Shown in pieces: positions 31,179 through 41,387 of a stretch of DNA of 64,000 nucleotides (its first letter is position 1; each line of letters starts with the position of its first letter). Made by a program: the position numbers and the translations under genes. This DNA comes from Haematococcus lacustris (lineage: Eukaryota; Chlorophyta; Chlorophyceae; Chlamydomonadales; Haematococcaceae), in contig JASKMD010000006.1 in NCBI GenBank assembly GCA_030144725.1, forward strand, positions 3,882,302 through 3,946,301, read 5' to 3'. The notes under the pieces are model-generated. The model was not told the origin of the DNA. It worked only from the letters and a program-made list of their open reading frames with translations, and made no database searches.

Positions 31179-32790
31179 CAATCAAGTCTCCCGGTAAAAG
31201 TTCCCCCTATATGGGGGAAATTTGTTGGCTGTGGATGGGGGAAGTTTTGAATTGCCCAACTGCGCTACTCGACAAGCACGAGCGACTAGCAAGCCACACT
31301 ACAGCTTGCTGGGCTCCTCCGCATGCTTTGACGCGCAACCTTGACTGCCCAGAGGTGGTTCCTGGGGGCGGTTACTGCAATCGTTGATGTACGGCCGCAG
31401 CGATGCCGACCACAAGCCGTCCCTTAACACCAGCCGACCCACTCCCGTACACGCAGGAGTTATGACCCCGCGAGGCAAGTGAGGACAACGCACAGCTGAA
31501 GGACAGCAAGAAAACACGAGAGGAGCTGAGCTAGGCGCGGGCCAGGCGAGCTACAGGTGAGATGGTTAGGGTAATATCTAGCCACCAGCACATTAGGGGC
31601 AGCACTAACAATTCGCCCCTTGCATTACCCTTGCCATAACTCTGTTGTTGTGTGCCTATACATGCAGGCCATCCACAATAACAGCTCAAGGGGACTCCAA
31701 CGACTGAGAACGGCAAGACTGGCTACCCGCCGCCCAGCCCCACCCCTCGCTGCCGCAGCCCAGCCCTGCCCCACCCCCTCCCAGCCCTGCCCCACCCCCT
31801 CCCAGCCCTGCTCCACCCCCTCCCAGCCCTGCCCCATCCCTCCCAGCCTTGCGTTGCCCCTCCCCACCCCCTCCCAGCCCTGCCCCACCCCCTCCCAGCC
31901 CTGCTCCACCCCCTCCCAGCCCTGCCCCACCCCCTCCCAGCCCTGCCCCACCCCCTCCCAGCCCTGCCCCTTCCCTCCCTGCCCAGCCCTGCCCCACCCC
32001 CTTTCATCCCTGCCCCACCCCAGCCCAGCCCTGCCCACCCCAGCCCAGCCTTACATTGCCCCTTGCCGCCGCAGCCCAGCCCTGCCCAACCCCCTCCCAG
32101 CCTTGCGTCGCCCCTTCCCTCCCTGCTTAACCCTGCCACACCCCCTCCCAGCACTGCCCCACCCCATCCCAGCCCTGCCCCACCCCCTCCCAGCCTTGCG
32201 TCGCCCCTCCCTGCCCTGCCCTGCCCTGCCTTGCCCTGCCTTGCCCTGCCTTGCCCTGCCTTGCCCTGCCCTGCCCTGCCCTGCCCTGCCCTGCCCTGCC
32301 CTGCCCTGCCCTGCCCTGCCCTGCCCTGCCCTGCCCTGCCCTGCCTGTGAGTGTGTGGCAGTGCAGGCTGCAGGTAGCAGCAGGCTGCAGGTTTGCTGCA
32401 GTGCATGAGCAGCAGCAGCAGGCTGCAGTGCATGTGCTACAGTGCATGAGCAACAGCAGCAGCAGGCTGTAGTGTATGAGCAGCAGTGCAAGGACAGCAG
32501 CAGCAGTGGATGGGCAGCAGCAGCAGGCTGTAGGTGTGTAGCAGTGCAGGTAGCAGCAGGCTGCAGGTGTGCTGCAGTGCATGAGCAGCATCAGTAGCAG
32601 GCAGTAGTGCATGTGCTACAGGTCATGAGCAGCAGCAGCAGCAGGCTGTAGTGCATGAGCAGCTGTGCAAGGACAGCAGCAGCAGTGTATGGGAAGCAGC
32701 AGCAGGCTGTAGGTGTGTAGCAGTGCAGGTTGCAGGTGTGTTGCAGTGCATGAGGAGCAGCAGCAGCAGGCTGTAGTGCATGAGCAGCAG
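31179..32790 (+). repeat. Left inverted arm of F
   Basis: Unique arm sequence 31179-31745, a 21-base CCCCACCCCCTCCCAGCCCTG satellite to about 32210, (CCCTG)n to 32345, then CAG-rich units with CTGCAGTGCATGAGCAGC to about 32790. Its inverse is 34738-36276. The inner end is approximate. Confidence 0.85.
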
Positions 32791-33317
32791 TGCAAGAACA
32801 GCAACATGTGCGGTGTGTGTCTGGTTGCATGCAAGCTCATTTCAAGGCAAAGATCTGGCATGGTATGCAGTGGTCTTGATAGCTCTATGCAAATAAAGGC
32901 ATGCAATGTGCGGTTGTTCAACCATGCCATTGCTTGTGTAGCCGCATATGGACATCACATTGGTTGTGTAAGACGAATCCCCCGGTGATGGGCGATTGCA
33001 ACTCGAATATCAAGGTCTACAATAGACCTAGCGTACTTGACCGTGCCAGTTGCAGCGTCGATGTAATACCGTGTCGCGCTGTAAGCATGCGCTGGGCCCT
33101 GGCACTTACTTCCCCCCAGTGCGCAAGGTGGTGGTACAGCATTGAGGCGCACTATGTGAAAGGTCACAGCACATGGCAACACAGGTCAAGGCACTTAGGA
33201 ACTCGCTACGGGCAGGACAAGGTGGGCCTAATCCCATCCAAGCCTGGGCTCCCCGCGATACTGAGGATAGGAATCCAAGGGTGGCGCTAGTCGCCAATGG
33301 CTCACCCCTTGGTACCC

Positions 33318-34043
33318 TCAGGCCCATAGTGCCATGCCATGCGAGTCAGGGCATGCACATGCCAGGGCCAGGCCCACATTCTCGCCACGACCTAACCGCG
33401 CTGAGCGCCGCTGGCCGGGTGCTGGGGGAGCAAGGGTTAGGCTGGGCAGGACGGTGCCCTCAGGCTGCAGCCACCGACTATTGCGCAACACGGTCGGGCT
33501 GACCTTATCGGTGATGGTGCCATCTGCCCAGTCTACAGCAAAGTAATGAGGGTGGCACTGCTGGCCCTTGAAGCGCACCACCCCCCAGCGGCTTGTGCCC
33601 GGCTGGCGGGCCACACGTCCATGCAACAACTGGGCCGCCTGGGCTCGGTCCCGCCCTTGTTTGGTGGTGAATGCCTCCCGCAGTGGCGATGTCTGCGGCT
33701 GATGGGCGACATCTTGAGTGCGGCGTTGCACCTCTTGAGTTGTAAGGCCATTGCCAATGCAGCCTGCACAAAGCCAAGAACCCTCAGGCACGGCAGTGAG
33801 CTTGGGGGTGAGACAGAAGGTATGGAAGCCCTTGTGTAAGACAATTCCCCTGGTGATGGGCAATTGCAACTCAATTGCAACTACAATAGACCTAGCGTAC
33901 TTGACCGAGCCGGTTGCAGCGTCGATGTAATACCACGTGGTAGCATATGGTTGGATTTGGTGCGGATCACTGCCAGGCCTGCACTTGCTAAGCATGACCG
34001 TGATGCATACATACAAAGGGGGTATGTAGCAGGTGGCTAACAC
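33318..34043 (-). pseudogene. PHD-finger-like protein fragment in the centre of F
   Basis: The minus frame reads YYIDAATGSVKYARSIV, then GFHTFCLTPKLTAVPEGSW and LCAGCIG. The second part is the C-terminal half of a PHD zinc finger (His, Cys, then Cys-x2-Cys with the conserved Trp), the N-terminal Cys pairs being absent. Further on it reads WGVVRFKGQQCHPHYFAV, VDWADGTITDKV. A second partial copy of the YIDAATG block lies at 32955-33182. It probably derives from a chromatin or transposon protein captured by F. The original gene is unknown. Confidence 0.5.
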
Positions 34044-34545
34044 GTTTGCAGCATTAGCGCATCACCGCGTGGTGGTGTTGTCCATACAAGGGGCATGTGG
34101 CGCACCACACCCTAGCATGTGGCTGGATCTGGTGAGCCTCCACTATAGGTACCATCCGTGGTCCAGCTAGCTGTGACACATTGGGTGTGGATCACTGCCA
34201 GGCCAGCACTTGCTTAGCATGACCGTGATGCATACATGCAAAGGGGGTATGTAGCAGGTGGCTACCATGTTTGCAGCCTCAGCGCATCACCGCGTGGTGG
34301 TGTTGTCCATACAAGGGGCATGTGGCGCACCACACCCTAGCATGTGGCTGGATCTGGTGAGCCTTCACTATAGGTACCATCCGTGGTCCAGCTAGCTGTG
34401 ACACATTGGGTGTGGATCACTGCCAGGCCTGCACTTGCTTAGTATGACCGTGATGCATACATGGAAAGGGGGTATGTAGCAGGTGGCTACCACGTTTGCG
34501 GCCTTAGCGCATCACTGCGGGGTGGTGTTGTCGATACAATGGGCG
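33968..34545 (+). repeat. 225-bp tandem repeat
   Basis: CACTGCCAGGCC blocks start at 33968, 34193 and 34418, exactly 225 bases apart; the third copy is partial. Each unit includes GATGCATACAT and GCGCATCACCGCG. It is located in the loop of foldback element F. Confidence 0.92.
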
Positions 34546-34737
34546 TAGGATACACGGCTAATGACCACCACCGTTTTCTTCATTACATCTTGACCATTCA
34601 CAGCTTACAAATCACGTTGTGTGGCATGGAACTGAAAGGAAGCTCAAGACAACCTTTTGAAAGCTTTTGTACCATGCAACAATCTTCTCATATGGGCTCA
34701 AAGATGCTGCTGATTGCTAATACAAGACTGCAATGCC

Positions 34738-36276
34738 ACACACATACAGCCTGCTGCTGCTGTCCATGCACTGCTCATGCACTACAGCCTGCTGCTCTTG
34801 CTGCTGTTCATGCACCGCAACACACCTACAACCTGCTGCTTCTCATGCACTGAAGCACACCTGCAGCCTGCTGCTACCTGCACTGCTACACACCTACAGC
34901 CTGCTGCTGCTGCCCATCCACTGCTGCTGCTGCCCATCCACTGCTGCTGCTGTCCTTGCACTGCTGCTCATACACTACAGCCTGCTGCTGCTGTTGCTGC
35001 TCATGCTCAGTAATACATGCACTGCAGCCTGCTGCTGCTGCTCATGCACTGCAGCAAACCTGCAGCCTGCTTCTACCTGCAGCCTGCACTGCCACACACT
35101 CACAGGCAGGGCAGGGCAGGGCAGGGCAGGGCAGGGCAAGGCAGGGCAAGGCAGGGCAAGGCAGGGCAAGGCAGGGCAGGGAGGGGCAACGCAAGGCTGG
35201 GAGGGGGTGGGGCAGGGCTGGGCAGGGAGGGGAGGGGCAACGCAAGGCTGGGAGGGGGTGGGGCAGGGCTGGGCAGGGAGGGGAGGGGCAACGCAAGGCT
35301 GGGAGGGGGTGGGGCAGGGCTGGGCAGGGAGGGGAGGGGCAACGCAAGGCTGGGATGGGGTGGGGCAGGGCTGGGATGGGGTGGGGCAGTGCTGGGAGGG
35401 GGTGGGGCAGGGTTAAGCAGGGAGGGAAGGGGCGACGCAAGGCTGGGAGGGGGTCGGGCAGGGCTGAGCTGCGGCGGCGAGGGGCAACGTAAGGCTGGGC
35501 TGGGGTGGGGCAGGGCTGGGCTGGGGTGGGGCAGGGCTGAAAAGGGGTGGGGCAGGGCTGGGCAGGGAGGGGAGGGGCAACGCAAGGCTGGGAGGGGTGG
35601 GGCAGGGCTGGGAGGGGGTGGAGCAGGGCTGGGAGGGGGTGGGGCAGGGCTGGGAGGGGGTGGGGCAGGGCTGGGAGGGGGTGGGGCAGGGCTGGGCTGC
35701 GGCAGCGAGGGGTGGGGCTGGGCGGCGGGTGGCCAGTCTTGCCGTTCTCAGTCGTTGAGGTCCCCTTGAGCTGTTATTGTGGATGGCCTGCATGTATAGG
35801 CACACAACAACAGAGTTATGGCAAGGGTAATGCAAGGGGCGAATTGTTAGTGCTGCCCCTAATGTGCTGGTGGCTAGATATTACCCTAACCATCTCACCT
35901 GTAGCTCGCCTGGCCCGCGCCTAGCTCAGCTCCTCTCGTGTTTTCTTGCTGTCCTTCAGCTGTGCGTTGTCCTCACTTGCCTCGCGGGGTCATAACTCCT
36001 GCGTGTACGGGAGTGGGTCGGCTGGTGTTAAGGGACGGCTTGTGGTCGGCATCGCTGCGGCCGTACATCAACGATTGCAGTAACCGCCCCCAGGAACCAC
36101 CTCTGGGCAGTCAAGGTTGCACGTCAAAGCATGCGGAGGAGCCCAGCAAGCTGTAGTGTGGCTTGCTAGTCGCTCGTGCTTGTCGAGTAGCGCAGTTGGG
36201 CAATTCAAAACTTCCCCCATCCACAGCCAACAAATTTCCCCCATATAGGGGGAACTTTTACCGGGAGACTTGATTG
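34738..36276 (-). repeat. Right inverted arm of F
   Basis: Reverse complement of the left arm in the same order: CAG-rich units, (GGGCA)n at 35104-35180, GGGAGGGGGTGGGGCAGGGCT satellite, then the unique terminal block. It differs from the left arm mainly in satellite copy number. Confidence 0.85.
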
Positions 36277-36660
36277 TGGTCCGGGGCCACGCCTGATCGC
36301 ACGAGCCCAAAGGGTGTGGGCAGCCTGTCCTGCGCTCAACAGCCAGCGTCAGCCCTGGGACATGTTGGGCGATATGAAGCTGGTCGTGCCTCACCAACAG
36401 GTCCACGCGAACTGCAGCTCCTAGCCGCTTCAACAGCTGCAGGGACAAAGAAGAACAGCTTCGCCTTGCGAGCCAGTGCTAGCGGCGGGCTCGCCGCTGC
36501 CGCGCACCCTGTCGACGGTGTAGAAACCAGCAGGACCACTGCCCACGACACAGAAGTGCAAGGGCGGAGGCAGGGAGGTCGAGTACGCCCTCCGCGATCC
36601 ATTCGCGATCACCAGGGCTTGCAAGCAAATCCATTGCAGGCCCCTCATTGCATACAACGA

Positions 36661-36825
36661 AGGCATCGGGGTAAGAAGCATCGCCATCGCCATCGCGCGG
36701 GGGGGCCATCGCCATCGCGCGGGGGTAAGAAGCATCGCCATCGCGCGATGGTCCCCGCGCGATGGTCCCCGCGCGATGGCCCTCGCGATGGCCCCCGCGC
36801 GATGGCCCCCGCGCGATGGAGGTAA
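36661..36825 (+). repeat. GCGCGATGG minisatellite upstream of the reductase start
   Basis: Repeats of CCCGCGCGATGG and CATCGCCATCGCG just 5' of the reductase ATG (minus strand), in what would be its leader or promoter. Confidence 0.88.
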
Positions 36826-36867
36826 TTGACCTAACGGTCAATGCTGTCAGGCCCAAGGTCAGGCGAC

Positions 36868-38080
36868 CCCAACTAACTGAAAATGACAGGAAACTGACCC
36901 CTGGTAGTAGGACGGCTGTATCTCTGCACTCACTGCGCCAAATATTATGCTAGATGGTTCACAATGTAGCCAACACTGCCAGCTACCGTTCACCCATCCA
37001 GAATATACATGCAGTCAGTGGGCCGTGCACAGCAAAGCACCAAAGTTGGTGATTCAAATTTGAGCCGTTGCGGGGCATGCAGTCATCACTACGACCGCCC
37101 GCGTCGCTTAGGCTGCTCTACACGAGCATTCGCGTCGACAGCAGCAGTCGGATCGGAGAGCGGTTGCGGGAATGTGGCACTGACCCCCCCCCCGCCAATA
37201 CCTTGAGGGCAATGCCACAGCTCCACCATTTGGACCTACAACATGCTACTTACTGGGTTAAGCTCATCTACGACAGTGTTACAAAGGCAAAAGCTCACTT
37301 TGGTCTGTGACCCCCAACTCCTTAGCCGATCTCAGGGCCAGAGCCATGCAGTCAGTCGCACAACTCCACACCATGACCGAGTTTGGACTCGGCTCCTCTG
37401 AGAGTTACACTCCCCTACATGCCATCCACCTGCGTGCAAAGTTCCATAGCTCAACTGCCACCCCACAGCCCCAGGGCCCTGATTCTGCTTGGAGAACATG
37501 ATGTCACTTTGAAGACGTCAAACTGAACGAGGCCAGGGCTATTTAATGTGCGGTTTGTTTCAATAGATGCGCCAATGGGTAAAGAACAAACATTGTATCG
37601 CCGTTTTCCTTTGGGTGCAGCGGGTGCAACACAGTGGAGGACACAGTCGAGGAGGGGTCGTGTAACGCGGTGATACCTTAGTGTGCGCCGACCCAAATGG
37701 TGTATCTGGCGGAAGCGAGTATATTTATATGTTCCAAACACACGGTCAAGGTGCCCTGCACGCCCGGCAGACATCGCGTTGGGTGTTAGCCGGACATTCC
37801 ATTTGTGCACAATCAGCTCACTATGCTAGGTAGATGGGGCCACAGCGATGCGGCTCACCGTGCCAAGGAGACCCGTCTCGCCGATGTGATTTGTTCGCGG
37901 GCACATGTGGCAGTACGCGAGCAAAGACTCCAATGGCTAGCGCTGATGGTCAGATTACGCGGACTAAATCGCCAATGCCAACGTGATAAACGCTATCACA
38001 GACAGTGCTGTATTGCGAGAGTACTTGCATGGAGATTACCAACCCCATGTTGGAAACACCTGACTGTACAGAGCAAGCAA
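36868..38080 (+). mobile_element. Element E, copy 1 (internally deleted)
   Basis: Two blocks match, in inverse orientation, the flanks of E copy 2: 36868-37190 with 60670-60990 (CCAACTAACTGAAAATGACAG end), and 37495-38075 with 58150-58765. Copy 2 has a coding core between these blocks. Copy 1 instead has about 300 unrelated bases. Boundaries are approximate because no target duplication was identified. Confidence 0.65.
37200..37495 (+). other. Decayed copy of a D-type right end
   Basis: The sequence resembles the last 270 bases of element D (57020-57291), e.g. CACTTTGGTCTGTGACCCCC against CACTTTGGTCACTCGGTGCC, followed in both by CAACTCC(C)TTAGCC. The terminal GGAGTG is degraded. It lies between the two E blocks, so a D relative probably inserted there. 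Confidence 0.5.
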
Positions 38081-38204
38081 TGCAACTCTTGGGACGAGTG
38101 ATGCATACTAGCCAGGTCATGGAGTGCCGTCATAAGGAAGGTGCTGCATAGTAGCCCAAACCGCATATGTAATCTATAACTAAACACATTGCTAACAGCC
38201 TTCA

Positions 38205-39787
38205 TGTAGGGGATCAGTAGGGCTGATCCCCGTGTTTGGATAAGAGTGAGGATAAGGTTGAGTCAGCTACTTAGGTTGTATCCTGGGCTTTCCTCGGGAC
38301 TCGAGTAGTGAACCAGGAGATATCAACAATGTAAGAACCAATGCACCTCCGAGTCCCGTTACAATGATGCCTATTCAATCTGGAGGCAGCCGCATGTCGG
38401 CCACCTCCGCCAGAACCCGCTAGAACCAGGGTGCTTCTTGGCACGCTTCTCAACGTAACCGTGTTGCTCAACACGCCTGGAGTTAACTACTCGTCGTCGA
38501 GACCTTTTTGTACTGCAAGCTCGCCGACTTGCACATCTCCTCCGCCTTCCGCGGCGTCTATCCCAGCAAGCAGCTCAGCTGCAGCCAGCCACCTACGCCG
38601 CAATCCGTCCATTCAGCCGCAAGTCTTCGCATTTCACTGCCTCCGGAGCTGGAGCTCCTCTTCCTCGCTCTTGACCGCTCGCCCCATGTCCTTCCAAGCT
38701 CGAGAGCCTTTGAAGACTTCCCAAGTACAGCTTGCATAGTGTTCAGCCATGAGATTAGCATCGACATGCAACCAACACCCTAGAGACTGATGCATGGCAC
38801 ATGGCATACGCATGGAAGTGACAAGGAGATCAGCCATGAGGTAAGCACCTACATGCAACTGGAACTGAGCCCAAGAAGAAGTGTGGGGATGGCTAGGTCG
38901 GTGACTAGGAGACACGTGTACAAGGAGCAGGCCAGCCATGAGGTAAACACCTACATGCAACTGGAAACGGATCACAAGGAGGTGAGGGGATGGCTAGGTC
39001 GGTGGCTAGGAGACACGTGTACAAGGAGCAGGACAGCCATGAGGTAAGCACCTACATGCAGCTGGCACAAGAGTATAGGCTCATGTTGCACATGTGTGGA
39101 ATCATAGCAAGGCATGGCAGGGAAGTTGCTGAAGAAACATGTGCACAACGAACTAATCAGCCATGAGGGCAACACCTACATGCAGTTGATGCTGAGCTGT
39201 TGCAAAGCTGAAGGAAGAGGCAAGAAAATGACTAAGGCTTGCCTCAGCACTGAGCACTATGCAAGCTGTACTTGGGAAGTTTTCAAAGGCTCTCGAGCTT
39301 GGAAGGACATGGGGCGAGCGGTCAAGAGCGAGGAAGAGGAGCTCCAGCTCCGGAGGCAGTAAAATGCGAAAACTTGCGGCAGAATGGAGGGATTGCGGCG
39401 TAGGCTGGCTACAGCTGGCTGCTTGCTGAGGCGGACGCCGCGGAACGCAGAGGAGATGTGCAAGTCGACGAGCTTGCAATACAAAAAGGTCGCGACGACG
39501 AGTAGTTAACTCCAGGCGTGTTGAGCAACACGGTTACGTTGAGAAGCGTGCCAAGAAGCACGCTGGTTCTAGCTGGTTCTAGCGGAGGCGGCCGACATGC
39601 GCCTGCCTCCCGATTGAATAGGCATCATTGTAACGGGCGTCGGAGGTGCATTGGTTCTTACATTGTTAATATGTGCTGGTGCACTACCCCAGTCCCGAGG
39701 AAAGCTCAGAATACAACCTAAGTAGCTGACTCAACCTTATCCTCACTCTTATCCAAACACGGGGATCAGCCCTACTGATCCCCTACA
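38205..39787. mobile_element. Foldback element G, TG...CA ends, 5-bp TSD CTTCA
   Basis: The arms 38205-38760 and 39228-39787 are long inverted repeats starting TGTAGGGGATCAG and ending CTGATCCCCTACA. CTTCA occurs directly on both outer sides (38200-38204 and 39788-39792). The arms include a coding-like stretch (minus copy and plus copy of AFRGVYPSKQL and PELELLFLALDRSPH). TG...CA ends with a 5-base duplication are LTR-like, suggesting an LTR in inverted pairing. A DNA foldback element is the alternative. Confidence 0.8.
38832..39190 (+). repeat. About 101-bp tandem repeat in the loop of G
   Basis: AGCCATGAGG(T/G)(A/G)A.CACCTACATGCA blocks at about 38832, 38934, 39035 and 39159. The unit reads as HEVxTYMQLE on the plus strand, so it may be a repeated piece of a gag-like protein. 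Confidence 0.8.
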
Positions 39788-39792
39788 CTTCA

Positions 39793-40176
39793 AGGGCCTG
39801 GCCTTCACCACACTAGCCATCCCCGGTCAGCCCTAGAGCTGTTGCTAGTTGCTACAGTGCCATGTCTACATGCCTGGTGCTGGCAACACCTGTCAAACAG
39901 CCACCAAATACCTCAGTATTTCATGGATGAATGGCTGGATCCAGTAGTTCCGGATGAATGGTCGGTTGATGCCCATTTGTGCAACAGCCCCGCCACCCCT
40001 CTCAAGTATTCTCTCAAGTGTGATGATTCTGTTTTAAGAGCGTGGGCCTGTGGGTGTGGACAAATGCTGAGCAGCTGGCCCTGTGGTCCCAGCCCTCCCT
40101 TAGTGGAAGAACCCCTCCAGCCCCAGGCATGCAGCAATGGGTATGTGCTTGGTGGACTAAAAAGTGAGGCCCGCAC
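39793..40176. other. No gene seen
   Basis: Mixed sequence between foldback element G and the minus-strand candidate exons; no repeat or reading frame worth naming. Confidence 0.4.
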
Positions 40177-40487
40177 TCGTCACACTCTCTGTCCCCGCTC
40201 ATGGGCCCGCCCCCCACCAAGCCCGCAGCCAGCAAGGGGTGCTAGCCTGCATGCTTCACGCGGGAGAGGTGAGGTGTCATCTGCCAGGCGGGGACGTGGC
40301 ACTCACCTTCCTTGCTGCCCTCAAACTGCTCAACAGGCTGCCAGGCGTAGGCAGCGTGTTCCATGAAGCCTGTGGTCTCAGCCACTGGCTTGGCTGGGGT
40401 GTGCTGGACGGGTTTGAGACATTTAGTAGCTGTACGGGGCTGTGGAGGCGGCGTGTTGACGGCAACAAGCGTGACAGGCCTGCCCAA
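40177..40487 (-). CDS. Candidate 3' exons of an unknown gene
   Basis: The minus-strand frame reads TPAKPVAETTGFMEHAAYAW, QPVEQFEGSKE, then a GTGAGT donor near 40303. After a CAG acceptor near 40280 it reads DDTSPLPREACRLAPLAGCG and ends TGA near 40177, in phase. This may be the 3' end of a separate gene or an alternative tail of the EF-hand gene upstream on the same strand. No family was recognised. Confidence 0.4.
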
Positions 40488-40912
40488 CGATGTGGAGGGA
40501 TGCAGTGGAGCTGGAGCGCAATGGAGCTGAGTTGGAGGGCGATAGGTCCCAGGGCCCAGGGTGGATCCTTCACCACCAGGAGGGGAACCCTGACCCAGGC
40601 TTGCTGAAGCCTGCAGCTGCTGCTGGGTTTAGGGCTCAAGGTCAGCAAAGTTTGCTGCTGCTGGTGCAGCTGCTGCTGCTGGTGCAGCTGCTGTCCAACG
40701 CTGCTGCGGCTGGAGGTGTCACCGCGGCTGCAGCATGTCTAGCATGCCTCCACAACATTAGTGTCCCGTCAGCGGCCAGGGCAGAGCTTAACACCAGCAT
40801 TCTACTCTGGTAGGGGGAAATGGTACAGGGTCCGTGCGAGAGTGAAGAAGTGGAGTTGGGAAGGATCGACCATCTTGCCGATAATGGACCCCGTTCTGAC
40901 GGCGACGAAGGC

Positions 40913-41350
40913 TCAGGCCAGCAGCTGCTTGAAAAGCTCGTACCCAATCTGACCAGAATTGTCCGCGTCCAGCTCGGCCAAGAGCTTGTCCACGTTCAAG
41001 GTCAGCTCAAACTCCTAAGCCAAACACGCTCAGTGGGTGGGGTTGATTCTGGTGGCTGCCTGGCCTTGGGCAGCTGGTCCTTTACTGGTCTGACAGGCAA
41101 CCATGAAGTGCATGACTCTATGAAATGTGTGAACACCTCTTGAGCCTTTGCGGAATGATGCAGGGCCTGATGAAGAGGCATATATATATACTTGCGTCAG
41201 GTGCAGGGCCTGATATGGTGCACTGCCCACGCATCCTGCCACAGCCCCCACAGCCAGTTGAGTGCAAGCAAGACAGTGGCAAGGCAGCCACACAGCCAGT
41301 AGCATCAGTAGGACCCAGCACGGCAAGGGCAGGGGCAAGGGCAGGGGCAA

Positions 41351-41387
<37 letters not shown>

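Larger units (their letters stand above)
31179..36276. mobile_element. Foldback transposon F with about 1.6-kb arms, 7-8-bp TSD
   Basis: The ends CAATCAAGTCTCCCGG and CCGGGAGACTTGATTG are inverse. TGGTCCG (or GTGGTCCG) flanks both sides (31172-31178 and 36277-36283). Removing the element and one duplication restores exon 3 of the reductase in frame. The arms carry the same unique sequence plus C-rich satellites. The unpaired centre (about 32.8-34.7 kb) holds a PHD-finger-like fragment and a 225-base tandem repeat. A target duplication of 7-8 bases fits hAT/P/Merlin-like superfamilies. No transposase was recognised. Confidence 0.88.
30704..36666 (-). pseudogene. Adrenodoxin-type ferredoxin-NADP reductase, N-terminal exons, broken by two transposons
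   Basis: Mitochondrial flavoenzyme family that passes electrons from NADPH to ferredoxin. Exon 1, 36666-36508: a transit-like leader (MPSLYAMRGLQWICLQ, SRRAYSTS) then the FAD-binding LHFCVVGSGPAGFYTVDR. Exon 2, 36436-36395: LLKRLGAAVRVDLL. Exon 3: 36329-36277 (DRLPTPFGLVRSGVAPD) plus 31171-31159 (QPTK), interrupted by transposon F. Exon 4, 30813-30704: NVTTQFSGVAADPRVQF, FGNVTLGKDVSLQELRRLYT, then the LINE 3' end. All phases are 0. The donor of exon 3 is GC (AAG-GCAAGA), not GT. A start further upstream is possible, but the leader looks complete. The rest of the protein (more than 300 residues in this family) is not found in the window, so the locus is presumably inactive unless an intact copy exists elsewhere. 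Confidence 0.82.

Noticed and set aside
31620..32433. ALPCP/GRAGQ repeat ORFs and their mirror at 34.7-35.8 kb
   Set aside because: Low-complexity arms of foldback element F; open in several frames on both strands.
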